A stretch of DNA of 64,000 bases from JAUYQR01 sp050632395. GTDB lineage: Bacteria; Pseudomonadota; Alphaproteobacteria; Rhodobacterales; Rhodobacteraceae. The notes beneath the pieces are model-generated. The model worked only from the letters and a program-made list of their open reading frames with translations, was not told where the DNA came from and ran no database searches. Made by a program: the position numbers and the translations under genes. Where the stretch lies: positions 2,170,001 through 2,234,000 of the forward strand of contig NZ_CP192600.1 of assembly GCF_050632395.1 (NCBI RefSeq), given 5' to 3'. Below are positions 34,861 through 43,268 of this stretch, piece after piece. Each line of letters opens with the position of its first letter. Positions within the stretch are counted from its first letter, which is position 1.

Positions 34861-35915
34861 GGCAACACCTCGGTCAGGGCGCGGGCGACGCGGGCGGTAG
34901 ACCCGGCCTCGTCCAACGGGTCGCGGCGGAGGCGGTGGGAAAGGGCCATTGCGGCGACAGCGCGAAGATGCGGGCGCTTGACGGTGTCGGCGCGTTCGAA
35001 CGCGGCAAGGGCGCGGGCGGCGCGAAGAAGTGTGAGTTCTCCCCTCAGGCCATCGGAGCCAAGCGCGATGCAGAGGGCCGCGCAGTCGTGCAGGACGGTG
35101 TTAGGCGTTTTCAGCTTTGGCAGCAACTCGCGGGCGGCGAGGATCTGGGTGCGAAGGGCTGTGTCATGCGGCCGCCATGCCTTGATGAACTTGTCGTAGG
35201 CATTCTCGTAGGCGTCGCGGCGGCGGATCACCTCGACACGGGTGGCGATATCGCGGGGGCTGGTGACTTCGACGGACAGGCCGAAACGATCCAGAAGTTG
35301 GGGGCGAAGTTCGCCCTCCTCGGGGTTGCCGGAACCGACGAGGACGAAGCGGGCGGGATGGCGGATGGAGAGGCCCTCGCGTTCCACCACATTCTCGCCG
35401 GATTGGGCGACGTCGAGGAGGAGGTCGACGATGTGGTCTTCCAGAAGGTTGACCTCGTCGATGTAAAGATAGCCGCGGTTGGCGCGGGCCAGAAGGCCGG
35501 GCTCGAACGCCTTTTCGCCGCGTGTGAGGGCGCGTTCGATATCCAGAGCGCCGACGACGCGGTCTTCGGTAACGCCAAGCGGCAGGTCGACGACCGGGGT
35601 GGGTTTGGTGACGGTCGCGGTGGCGGTCACTTGCGCCCAGTCCGGCACCATGTCGAGGCGGGGGGAGTTGACGGGGCAACCCTCAACAGCCTCGATCGGC
35701 GGGAGGAGGGCTGCGAGTGCGCGGACGGCGGTGGATTTTCCGGTGCCACGGTCTCCGAACACCAGAACGCCGCCGATGCCGGGGTCGATCGCAGTGAGAA
35801 CCATCGCCTGTTTCATCGCCTCTTGACCGACGATGGCGGAGAAAGGGAAGGGCTGGCGGGAGGCCGGTTTCACGGTTTTGGCAAGCGGTTTTGGCGGCGG
35901 CGTCATTGAGTTCAT
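34857..35915 (-). CDS. bchI: Magnesium chelatase ATPase subunit I
   Basis: 352 aa AAA+ ATPase: Walker A GDRGTGKST, Walker B GYLYIDEVNLLEDHIVDLLLD, sensor VGSGNPEEGELRPQLLDRFGL. It forms a hexameric motor with BchD that drives Mg insertion by BchH. Start MNSMTPPPKPLAKTVKP at 35915 has GGAAAG nearby; the first 25 residues are a poorly conserved Pro/Lys extension. Readings extending to 36074 enter crtA and are rejected. It lies 10 bp after the crtA stop. Confidence 0.96.
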   Translation of the reverse strand: MNSMTPPPKPLAKTVKPASRQPFPFSAIVGQEAMKQAMVLTAIDPGIGGVLVFGDRGTGKSTAVRALAALLPPIEAVEGCPVNSPRLDMVPDWAQVTATATVTKPTPVVDLPLGVTEDRVVGALDIERALTRGEKAFEPGLLARANRGYLYIDEVNLLEDHIVDLLLDVAQSGENVVEREGLSIRHPARFVLVGSGNPEEGELRPQLLDRFGLSVEVTSPRDIATRVEVIRRRDAYENAYDKFIKAWRPHDTALRTQILAARELLPKLKTPNTVLHDCAALCIALGSDGLRGELTLLRAARALAAFERADTVKRPHLRAVAAMALSHRLRRDPLDEAGSTARVARALTEVLP

Positions 35916-35925
35916 GTGCTTTCCG

Positions 35926-36639
35926 TCAGGCAGCATGGGCAAGGGGCGAGAGCGGGGCTTGGCCGTTCCAGTGACCTTCGGAGCCGAGGACACGGAAGCG
36001 GGCGTAAAGTTCATCGGTGAACCAGCCTTCGTCGCGCACGGCCTTGATGGCGCGGCCATGCGGGCCGTCGCCACGGGCGAAGTGCGTCATCGAGGCGGCG
36101 TCGGGCCAGATCGAGAAGGTGACCTGATGGAGAAGCGGTACCTCGCCGATACCGATTTTGAAGATCACGTTGGGGTCTTGGCCGATCACGGCGGAGATAT
36201 CGGGCACCCGGCCCCAGAACCGCAGCGCGCGGGCGGGTTTCACCGTGGCGCGGGTAAGCACGGCGAGGGGGCCGGCAGGGGCGTGCGGGTCGGTTTCTGG
36301 GACAAAGGGGTTGACGCCTGACCACGAGCCGCGTGCAGAGAGGGGCGACAGGAAGATCGTCGTCACCTCGGTCGCATGGGCGCGCCATTTCTTCCAGACC
36401 GGGCTATTGAGCGTGCGGTCGCGCGCCGTCGCCTCATCCGGCCACACGGCGAGGATCGCCCAGACACCCCAGTTCGGGCGGGGCGTGAAACCTTCACCAG
36501 TGCCGGAACCGCAGAGCTTCCAGAACAGCGCCTTTCTTTCACGCGGCAGCGAGAAGCGTGCAGCGCCCATCTGGCCGATCACCCAAAGGCGAGAGCCGAG
36601 ACCAGTAAAGCGGAACAGGGTGAGGCTGGCTGTGGGCAT
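35926..36639 (-). CDS. crtA: Spheroidene monooxygenase CrtA
   Basis: 237 aa. It contains MPTASLTLFRFTGLGSRLWVIGQMGAAR, FWKLCGSGTGEGFTP and FSIWPDAASMTHFARGDGPHGRAIKA, typical of CrtA, which adds the C2 keto group to give spheroidenone in oxygen. GGAGGGG directly precedes ATG 36639. Longer frames upstream are not conserved. It shares its 123-bp promoter region with divergent crtI, which carries two PpsR boxes, and is the first gene of crtA-bchI-bchD-bchO. Confidence 0.95.
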   Translation of the reverse strand: MPTASLTLFRFTGLGSRLWVIGQMGAARFSLPRERKALFWKLCGSGTGEGFTPRPNWGVWAILAVWPDEATARDRTLNSPVWKKWRAHATEVTTIFLSPLSARGSWSGVNPFVPETDPHAPAGPLAVLTRATVKPARALRFWGRVPDISAVIGQDPNVIFKIGIGEVPLLHQVTFSIWPDAASMTHFARGDGPHGRAIKAVRDEGWFTDELYARFRVLGSEGHWNGQAPLSPLAHAA

Positions 36640-36652
36640 GACCCCTCCGAAG

Positions 36653-36670
36653 TGTAAGGACAGTTTTACA
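36653..36670. promoter_or_regulatory. PpsR/CrtJ box, crtA-proximal
   Basis: TGTAAGGACAGTTTTACA, exact TGT-N12-ACA, extended as AGTGTAA / TTACACT. It lies 13 bp upstream of the crtA ATG. Confidence 0.85.
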
Positions 36671-36728
36671 CTTTGCGCGCGCCAGGGGAAGGGAAAAGGC
36701 ATCCAAAATGCCGCAGCACGAGCGATAT

Positions 36729-36746
36729 TGTAAATTAAACTGGACA
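36729..36746. promoter_or_regulatory. PpsR/CrtJ box, crtI-proximal
   Basis: TGTAAATTAAACTGGACA, exact TGT-N12-ACA, 16 bp upstream of the crtI start and 76 bp from the crtA-side box, so one PpsR pair probably controls both directions. Confidence 0.85.
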
Positions 36747-36762
36747 CTCTATCATCCCGGTC

Positions 36763-38334
36763 ATGTTGCATACCCAAGCCATCCCCCGCGCCCACGGCAC
36801 CTTCACCGAAGCCAGCCATGCCATCGTGATCGGCGCGGGGCTTGGGGGACTTGCCTCGGCGATGCGGCTGGGGGCCAAGGGTTACAGGGTGACGGTGATC
36901 GACCGGCTGGACCGGGCGGGCGGGCGTGGGTCGTCGATCACCCAAGGCGGGCATCGGTTCGATCTGGGGCCGACAATCGTGACGGTGCCGCAGATCCTGC
37001 GCGAGTTGTGGGCCGCTTGCGGACGGGATTTCGACCGGGATGTAAGCCTGAAGCCGATGGACCCGTTTTACGAAATCCGGTTTCAGGATGGCGAGACCTT
37101 CACGATGCGTGGCGACGCCGCGGCGATGAAAGCTGAGGTTGCGCGTATTTCACCATCCGATGCAAAGGGTTACGCGGCGTTCCTGAAAGGGGCCGAGGCG
37201 CGTTACAGGTTCGGGTTCGAGGACCTGGGGCGCAGGCCGATGCACAGGTTCTGGGATCTGGTGAAGGTGCTGCCGACCTTTGCGTGGTATCGCGCGGACA
37301 GGTCGGTCTATGCCCACGCGGCGGCGCAGGTGAAGGACGAGCATCTGCGGTTCGCGCTGTCGTTTCACCCGCTGTTCATTGGCGGCGACCCGTTCCGGGT
37401 GACAAGCATGTATGCGTTGGTCAGCCATCTGGAGGCGGCTTTCGGCGTGCATTACGCGATGGGCGGCGTGCAGGCGATTGCCGATGCGATGGTGCGGGTG
37501 ATCGAGGCGCAGGGCGGCGAGGTGGTGGCGAATACCGAGGTGGACGAGGTTGTCGTCACGGCTGGACGTGCAGCGGGGGTGCGGCTGGTATCGGGCGAGG
37601 TTTTGCCGGCCGACGTCGTGGTGTCGAACGCCGATGCGGGGCATACTTACGACCGGCTTTTGCGCAACGCGCCAAAGCGGCGCTGGACGCCGGCGAGGTT
37701 GCGGCGGACGCGGTGGTCGATGGGCCTTTATGTCTGGTATTTCGGGACGTCCGGCACCAGCGAAATGTGGAAGGACGTGGGGCACCACTCCATCGTCGTG
37801 GGTCCGCGCTACCGCGAGCATATCAAGGACATCTTCATCCGGGGCAAGCTTGCCGACGACATGAGCCTTTACGTCCACCGCCCCTCGGTCACCGACCTGT
37901 CGGTGGCGCCGACAGGGGGCGATACGTTCTATGCCCTGAGCCCGGTGCCGCATCTGGGGCATGGTGGGGTGGACTGGGCGGAGGAGGAGCCGAAGTATCG
38001 CGCCAAGATGGCTGCGATGCTGGAGGAGCGGCTGATCCCGGGGTTTCAGCAGCATCTGACCGAGAGCCTTGTTTTCACGCCCGATACGTTCCGCGACCGG
38101 TATCTGTCGCCGTATGGTGCGGGGTTTTCGATCGAGCCGCGCATCCTGCAGTCGGCGTATTTCCGGCCGCATAACGTGAGCGAGGAATTGCCGGGCCTGT
38201 ATCTGACGGGGGCGGGGACGCATCCGGGGGCGGGCGTGCCGGGGGTGATCGGAACGGCGGAGGTGCTGGGCAAGCTGGTGCCGGATGCGGCGGTGCGGTG
38301 GAGGGCGGACGACTTGCCGTTGGCCGCCGAATGA
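36763..38334 (+). CDS. crtI: Phytoene desaturase
   Basis: 523 aa FAD-dependent CrtI. Dinucleotide motif VIGAGLGGLASAMRLGAKGY and the C-terminal family signature YLTGAGTHPGAGVPGVIG. It makes neurosporene from phytoene in three desaturations in Rhodobacter. The 12-residue N-terminal extension MLHTQAIPRAHG precedes the FAD fold; no strong ribosome site is seen. The stop overlaps the crtB ATG as ATGA. Confidence 0.96.
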   Translation: MLHTQAIPRAHGTFTEASHAIVIGAGLGGLASAMRLGAKGYRVTVIDRLDRAGGRGSSITQGGHRFDLGPTIVTVPQILRELWAACGRDFDRDVSLKPMDPFYEIRFQDGETFTMRGDAAAMKAEVARISPSDAKGYAAFLKGAEARYRFGFEDLGRRPMHRFWDLVKVLPTFAWYRADRSVYAHAAAQVKDEHLRFALSFHPLFIGGDPFRVTSMYALVSHLEAAFGVHYAMGGVQAIADAMVRVIEAQGGEVVANTEVDEVVVTAGRAAGVRLVSGEVLPADVVVSNADAGHTYDRLLRNAPKRRWTPARLRRTRWSMGLYVWYFGTSGTSEMWKDVGHHSIVVGPRYREHIKDIFIRGKLADDMSLYVHRPSVTDLSVAPTGGDTFYALSPVPHLGHGGVDWAEEEPKYRAKMAAMLEERLIPGFQQHLTESLVFTPDTFRDRYLSPYGAGFSIEPRILQSAYFRPHNVSEELPGLYLTGAGTHPGAGVPGVIGTAEVLGKLVPDAAVRWRADDLPLAAE

Positions 38335-39338
38335 TCACCGAACGCGACATGGAGGCCTGCCGCGCGGCGATCCGCACGGGAAGCCTGTCGTTTCATGCGG
38401 CCTCGAGGCTGCTGCCGACGGCGGTGCGCGACCCGGCGCTGGCGCTTTATGCGTTTTGCCGCTTGGCGGATGATGCGGTGGACGAGGGCGACGACAAGAC
38501 CGGGGCGGTGCTGCGGCTGCGCGACCGGCTGGACCGGGTTTATGCGGGCCGTCCGGTGGATGCGGCGGCAGACCGGGCCTTTGCCGCAGTGGTCGAGGAG
38601 TTCGAGATGCCACGCGCGCTGCCAGATGCGCTGCTGGAGGGCATGGCCTGGGATGCGGTGGGGCGGCGCTATGACGATTTGTCGGGCGTGCTGGCCTATT
38701 CGGCGCGGGTCGCTGCGGCGGTTGGCGCGATGATGTGCGTCCTGATGCGCGTGCGCGACGGCGATGCGCTGGCGCGGGCCTGCGATCTGGGGCTGGCGAT
38801 GCAGTTGACCAACATTGCCCGTGACGTGGGCGAGGATGCGCGGGCGGGGCGGGTATACTTGCCGCTTGGTTGGCTGGCGGAGGAAGGCGTGGCGCTGGAG
38901 CCGTGGCTTGATGCGCCGGTCGCCTCGGCCGGGGTACGGCGGGTGGTGCAGCGGTTGCTGGCCGAGGCGGAGCGGCTTTACATCCGGTCGGAGGCTGGGG
39001 TTGGTGCGCTGCCGATGGGGTGCAGGCCGGGAATCTTTGCGGCGCGGCTGATCTATGACGGGATCGGCGGGGCGGTGCGGCGCGGCGGCCACGATTCGGT
39101 CAGCCAACGGGCGCGGACGGGAAAGGCGCAGAAGATCGGCTGGCTGGGGCTGGCGGTGGCGAAATCTGCCGCGGTGTCGGTGATGCCGCGCGGCGCGGTC
39201 TTGCATGCGCCACCGGTGCCGGAGGTGGCATTTCTGGTGCAGGCGGCGGCGCGGGCGGTGCCGAGCCGTGGGCGGAGCGATGCTTTGTTGGGCGTCTTGG
39301 CGCAGCTGGAAGCGCGCGACCGGGGGCTTTCGGCCTGA
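38331..39338 (+). CDS. crtB: Phytoene synthase
   Basis: 335 aa all-helical trans-isoprenyl synthase. Two Asp-rich motifs, DDAVDEGDD and NIARDVGEDARAGRVYLP, hold Mg and diphosphate; it condenses two GGPP to phytoene. ATG 38331 overlaps the crtI stop by 4 bp, which decides the start over the frame's earlier codons. tspO begins 39 bp after its end. Confidence 0.96.
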   Translation: MITERDMEACRAAIRTGSLSFHAASRLLPTAVRDPALALYAFCRLADDAVDEGDDKTGAVLRLRDRLDRVYAGRPVDAAADRAFAAVVEEFEMPRALPDALLEGMAWDAVGRRYDDLSGVLAYSARVAAAVGAMMCVLMRVRDGDALARACDLGLAMQLTNIARDVGEDARAGRVYLPLGWLAEEGVALEPWLDAPVASAGVRRVVQRLLAEAERLYIRSEAGVGALPMGCRPGIFAARLIYDGIGGAVRRGGHDSVSQRARTGKAQKIGWLGLAVAKSAAVSVMPRGAVLHAPPVPEVAFLVQAAARAVPSRGRSDALLGVLAQLEARDRGLSA

Positions 39339-39377
39339 GCGGTTGGCATTGGTCGGGCGTTCGGCTAGGGTCACGGC

Positions 39378-39845
39378 ATGGATTATTATCTTTTCGGTGT
39401 CTACCTTCTGGCCTGCGGGGCCGCGGCGACCACGGGCGCGATGTTTTCGCCCGGCGCTTGGTATGAAAGCCTGAAAAAGCCAAGCTGGACGCCGCCGAAC
39501 TGGCTGTTCCCTGTGGCTTGGACGACGCTTTATCTGTTGATGGCGGCATCGGCTGCGCGGGTGTCGGGGATCGAGGGCGCGGCCTATGGGCTGGCGTTCT
39601 GGTCGGTGCAGATTGCGTTCAACACGCTCTGGACGCCGATCTTCTTTGGTTTGCGGCGGCTTCGGGCGGCAATGGTCGTGATGGTCGGGCTGTGGCTGAG
39701 CGTGGCGGCTACGACTTGGGCGTTCTTTGCACTGGATGTCTGGGCGGGGCTGATGTTCCTGCCCTATCTTGTCTGGGTCTCTGTCGCCGGAGCGCTGAAT
39801 TTCTGGGTGATGCGGAATAATCCAGACGGTGTCCTCGCTGCTTGA
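39378..39845 (+). CDS. tspO: TspO/MBR family sensor protein
   Basis: 155 aa with five membrane helices. Trp-rich family motifs: WYESLKKPSWTPPNWLFPVAWTTLY and FNTLWTPIFFGL. Rhodobacter TspO sits in the outer membrane, binds porphyrin-type ligands and tunes photopigment gene expression to oxygen. It ends 2 bp from the convergent crtC stop. Confidence 0.95.
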   Translation: MDYYLFGVYLLACGAAATTGAMFSPGAWYESLKKPSWTPPNWLFPVAWTTLYLLMAASAARVSGIEGAAYGLAFWSVQIAFNTLWTPIFFGLRRLRAAMVVMVGLWLSVAATTWAFFALDVWAGLMFLPYLVWVSVAGALNFWVMRNNPDGVLAA

Positions 39846-39847
39846 GG

Positions 39848-40687
39848 TCAGTCGAAGGTCCAGTTGCGGCGGCGTGGGACGCGGAGCGCGATCATCGGTT
39901 TCAGCCAGGGTTGGCGGTAGCGCGTGAGGTCGAGGGCCTCATGGACGCCGGTGGTTTTCTCTCCGTCGATGCAGGTTTCCACGAGGCTGCGAGAGTAGAA
40001 CGGGGCGTCCAGCATGTTGAGCCGTTGGCGCGGGGTAACACCTGCGTCGGCGCGGGTTTCGCGGCGGACCTGCCAGAGGCTGCGGCGGAATTTCGTCAGC
40101 GGGGGCGGGGCGATTTCGCGGACTTGGCCCCTGGCGTCGATTTCAACCCCGAGAGCGAGGGTGGAACCGTCGAGGCGGGTCGCGTCGTAAAAGCAGACGG
40201 CGCGGTCCTTCAGCGGGTAGCGGCCCCAGGTCCAGAAGCGGAAGTCGGCCTCCAGCGCCGCAGAGCCGAAGTTCGCGTCAAAATAGCCGTGGCCCTGCCA
40301 GCGGTGGCCTTGGGACAGGTTGACTTCGATGGTCGCGGTGGGGGCAAACGGGCGCCAGAGGTGGCGGCCGTCTGGGGTGAGAAGCACCTCGGTTTCGGTG
40401 ATGGCTTGCGGGGTGAGCGTGATCGTGCCGCGCACCGGAGTAACCATCGGCGGCGCGCCGATTTCATCAACCGTGACGATCAGCTGCCGCCCGTTCCAGT
40501 GCATCGACGAAGGGCCGACCTGCAGCGTGTCGCGGCTTTGGCGCAGCGCAGGGCGGCCCCGGTCTGTCATCGTGAAGCGTGAGCCGGGGCCGTAGGTCGC
40601 GACGTTGATGCAGGCGTGATTCTGCGGGTCGCGGCGGCCGGACCATTTGTACCAGGGCGAGAACACCGATCCGATGAAACCGATCAC
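39848..40687 (-). CDS. crtC: Hydroxyneurosporene synthase / carotenoid 1,2-hydratase CrtC
   Basis: 279 aa from GTG 40687, which overlaps the crtD TGA as GTGA; this length fits Rhodobacter CrtC of about 280 aa. It adds water to the C1 end of neurosporene. Segments: FIGSVFSPWYKWSGRRDPQNH, CINVATYGPGSRFTMTDRGRPALRQS, HGYFDANFGSAALE and the C-terminal VRPRR-like ALRVPRRRNWTFD. The same frame upstream encodes PDFSVDVPPDGYAWWYLDG, also CrtC-like, inside crtD; GTG 40849 would give 333 aa. The start is therefore uncertain. Confidence 0.88.
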   Translation of the reverse strand: MIGFIGSVFSPWYKWSGRRDPQNHACINVATYGPGSRFTMTDRGRPALRQSRDTLQVGPSSMHWNGRQLIVTVDEIGAPPMVTPVRGTITLTPQAITETEVLLTPDGRHLWRPFAPTATIEVNLSQGHRWQGHGYFDANFGSAALEADFRFWTWGRYPLKDRAVCFYDATRLDGSTLALGVEIDARGQVREIAPPPLTKFRRSLWQVRRETRADAGVTPRQRLNMLDAPFYSRSLVETCIDGEKTTGVHEALDLTRYRQPWLKPMIALRVPRRRNWTFD

Positions 40688-42246
40688 CGAGACGGCGCGC
40701 GTCCCGTCGTTGGAGACACCGTCGAGATACCACCAGGCGTAGCCGTCGGGCGGGACGTCGACGGAGAAGTCCGGCCGTTCAGTATCGCCGCGGCCGCGTG
40801 CCTGCCGGAGAGGGCTGCCATCGGCACCCCCGCCCCCGGATGCGCGCACCCGCCCGCCAGGTATAGGCCCGGCAGGGTGGTTGTGGCCGAAGGCCGCTGA
40901 AAAGCTGCGAGCATCCCCTCGGGGCTCCGCCCATAGATCGAGCCGTTCGAGCCGGGGAAGAGCTGGCCCAGCATCGACGGCGTGGTCAGTGACCGGGTGT
41001 TCGGCGGCGGTGAAAAGCCGAGGCCGAGGCGCTGCAGCGGGGCGAAGGTTCGGGTCTGGCATTCGGTGAACTCCTGGGCCGTGGTCGGGTGGCCCGCGGG
41101 GGCGTTGACGATGATCTCGAAGCGCTCGACGGGGGGTATTGTTCCGCCGCTGCGGTCTTCGGCGCAGATGTAGAGGGTGGGCTGCTCGGGCATCCGGCCC
41201 TGACCGATGGGGCCGAATTCCGCCTTTGGGTCGGGCGAGAAGATGACGTTGTGATGGATGAGGTCGCGGGAAAGCGGGCCTTCGGGGGTGGCGGCGAAGG
41301 ACCAGACCCAAGCCGAAAGGCTGCGCGGCTGGACGGATCCGCGCGCGACGGCGGTGGTGGGCGCGGTGCCCAGGTGGCCTTCGGACAGGGCTGCCGGATC
41401 GCCGTTGAAAACACAAGCCGTGCAGGAAAGGGTGGCGCCGCCTTCGATCTGCACGCCGGTGACGCGGCCGCCTTGGGTGACGATGCGCTGCGCCCGGGTG
41501 GCGTAGCGAAAGCGCACGCCAAGCCGGGTGGCGAGGTCTGCGAGAGCGGTGGCGAGGTGGTGCATGCCGCCCTTGACGGCCCAGACTCCCTGCGCCTCGG
41601 CCCGCCAGATCAGCGCGAGGACGCCGGGGGAATGGGCGGGGCGGCCACCGACATAGGTGGCGTAGCGGGCGAAGAGCTGGACAAGGCGGGGGTCGCGGAA
41701 ATGCAGGCGCAAAAGCCGGGTGAGGGTCATGCCGGGCAGCAGCGCGGGCCACAGGTGCGGTTGGCGGGCGGCGGTGCGCGCGATGGCGGCGAGGTTCGGT
41801 CTGGCGGCGTGCATCACCGGGGCGTCAAAGGCGTGAAACAGCGCGGCCGAGAGCGCGTCGAAGCGGCGAAACGCGGCGGCTTCACGTGGGCCGGCGAAGG
41901 CTTCGATGGCGGCGAGGGTGGCCGCAGGGTCGGTGTGAAGGTCGAGGGTGGAGCCGTCGGGCCACCAATGGCGGGCGAGGATCGGCTGCGGGATGAGAGT
42001 GATGTGATCGTCAAGCCGCTGGCCGGCGAGCGAGAAGAGTTCGTCAAAGACGTGGCGCATGGTCAGGACGGTCGGGCCCGCGTCCACCGGGCCTGCGGCA
42101 GAGGGCAGGGTGCGCATCTTGCCTCCGGGGGTGTCTGCCGTCTCGACCACGGTGACGGTGCAGCCAGCAGCGGCGAGGCGGATGGCGGCGGCGAGGCCAC
42201 CCATTCCGGCGCCGATCACCACCACGTTATGGGCGCTGGGTTCCAT
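40684..42246 (-). CDS. crtD: Hydroxyneurosporene desaturase CrtD
   Basis: 520 aa FAD-dependent desaturase related to CrtI. N-terminal VVIGAGMGGLAAAIRLAAAG, C-terminal YLAGGCAHPGAGVPMAALSGRHAAAAI. It introduces the C3,4 double bond in the spheroidene branch. After NGR it carries a Ser/Thr/Pro-rich tail of about 26 residues, which overlaps the extended crtC frame. Divergent from crtE, with two PpsR-like boxes in between. ATG 42246 has no clear ribosome site. Confidence 0.93.
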   Translation of the reverse strand: MEPSAHNVVVIGAGMGGLAAAIRLAAAGCTVTVVETADTPGGKMRTLPSAAGPVDAGPTVLTMRHVFDELFSLAGQRLDDHITLIPQPILARHWWPDGSTLDLHTDPAATLAAIEAFAGPREAAAFRRFDALSAALFHAFDAPVMHAARPNLAAIARTAARQPHLWPALLPGMTLTRLLRLHFRDPRLVQLFARYATYVGGRPAHSPGVLALIWRAEAQGVWAVKGGMHHLATALADLATRLGVRFRYATRAQRIVTQGGRVTGVQIEGGATLSCTACVFNGDPAALSEGHLGTAPTTAVARGSVQPRSLSAWVWSFAATPEGPLSRDLIHHNVIFSPDPKAEFGPIGQGRMPEQPTLYICAEDRSGGTIPPVERFEIIVNAPAGHPTTAQEFTECQTRTFAPLQRLGLGFSPPPNTRSLTTPSMLGQLFPGSNGSIYGRSPEGMLAAFQRPSATTTLPGLYLAGGCAHPGAGVPMAALSGRHAAAAILNGRTSPSTSRPTATPGGISTVSPTTGRAPSR

Positions 42247-42274
42247 GCGGCAAGTCTACCGCCACGCGGCGGGC

Positions 42275-42292
42275 TGTAAACATGGAATTACT
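42275..42292. promoter_or_regulatory. Near-consensus PpsR box, crtD side
   Basis: TGTAAACATGGAATTACT: TGT-N12-ACT, one base off the ACA half-site. It lies 29 bp upstream of crtD and starts 24 bp before the exact box, suggesting a cooperative pair. Confidence 0.6.
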
Positions 42293-42298
42293 CCAATC

Positions 42299-42316
42299 TG
42301 TAAGTTTTTGTTTACA
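42299..42316. promoter_or_regulatory. PpsR/CrtJ box between crtD and crtE
   Basis: TGTAAGTTTTTGTTTACA, exact TGT-N12-ACA, 67 bp upstream of the crtE ATG and 53 bp upstream of crtD. Confidence 0.85.
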
Positions 42317-42383
42317 CCTTGGCGATGCGGTGCAAAACTGGCGCCAAGGACGCCGGAAGCTTTTCGGCGGCAAGGGGGCGCGC

Positions 42384-43268
42384 ATGGGGCTTTCCACACG
42401 AATCGAGGCAGCCGTCACCGAGGCGATCCGGTTGGGTCAGGGCGTCGGCGGGCAGGTGCCGGGGCGGCTGGCGCAGGCCTTGGACTATTCGGTGACGCCA
42501 GGTGGCGCACGGATCAGGCCGACGATCCTGCTGTCGGTCGCGATGGCCTGCGGCGATGACCGGCCTGCCTTGAGCAGCGCTGCCGCGGCGGCGCTGGAAC
42601 TGATTCACTGCGCCAGCTTGGTGCATGATGACCTGCCGGCGTTCGACGATGCCGACATGCGGCGCGGAAAAGCGACCGTGCACAAGGCGTATTCGGAACC
42701 TTTGGCGGTGCTGGCGGGTGACAGTCTGATCGTCTTGGCCTTCGAGGTGCTGGCGCGGGCGGCTGGCGATCAGCCGATGCGGGCGCTGCAGTTGGTGCGG
42801 GTGCTTGCGCAACGGACTGGGATGCCGGGGGGAATTTGTGCGGGGCAGGCGTGGGAATCGGAGGCGCAGGTCAATCTGAGCGCCTATCACCGCGCGAAAA
42901 CCGGGGCCTTGTTCATAGCCGCGACCCAGATGGGAGCGATTGCCGCCGGAATGGAGGCGGAGCCATGGGAGGAACTGGGCGCGCGGATCGGCGAGGCGTT
43001 CCAGGTGGCCGATGACCTGAAGGACGCGCTGATGTCGGCGGACGAAACCGGCAAGCCGGCAGGCCAGGACGCGGCGCATGGGCGGCCGAATGCGGTGGCG
43101 CTGATGGGCGTGTCGGGCGCGGTCAGGCATCTGAAGGACATTCTGGGTGGCGCGATTGCATCGATCCCGTCCTGCCCTGGCGAGGCGCAATTGGCCGCGA
43201 TGGTGCGGGCCTACGCCGAGAAGATGACCCCGGTAGACCTGAGCCTGCGCGCGGCGGCGGCGCGATGA
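42384..43268 (+). CDS. crtE: Geranylgeranyl diphosphate synthase
   Basis: 294 aa trans-prenyltransferase. First Asp motif DDLPAFDDADMRRG and second motif VADDLKDAL; GGARIRPTILL binds diphosphate. It makes GGPP for carotenoids and for the bacteriochlorophyll tail. ATG 42384 (MGLSTRIEAAV) has AAGGGGG upstream; the frame upstream to 42282 crosses the PpsR box and is rejected. It overlaps crtF by 4 bp. Confidence 0.95.
   Translation: MGLSTRIEAAVTEAIRLGQGVGGQVPGRLAQALDYSVTPGGARIRPTILLSVAMACGDDRPALSSAAAAALELIHCASLVHDDLPAFDDADMRRGKATVHKAYSEPLAVLAGDSLIVLAFEVLARAAGDQPMRALQLVRVLAQRTGMPGGICAGQAWESEAQVNLSAYHRAKTGALFIAATQMGAIAAGMEAEPWEELGARIGEAFQVADDLKDALMSADETGKPAGQDAAHGRPNAVALMGVSGAVRHLKDILGGAIASIPSCPGEAQLAAMVRAYAEKMTPVDLSLRAAAAR

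Noticed and set aside
39848..41752. 634-aa minus-strand ORF as a single protein
   Set aside because: Only the part from about 40850 downward looks like CrtC; the rest is the shadow of crtD in another frame.
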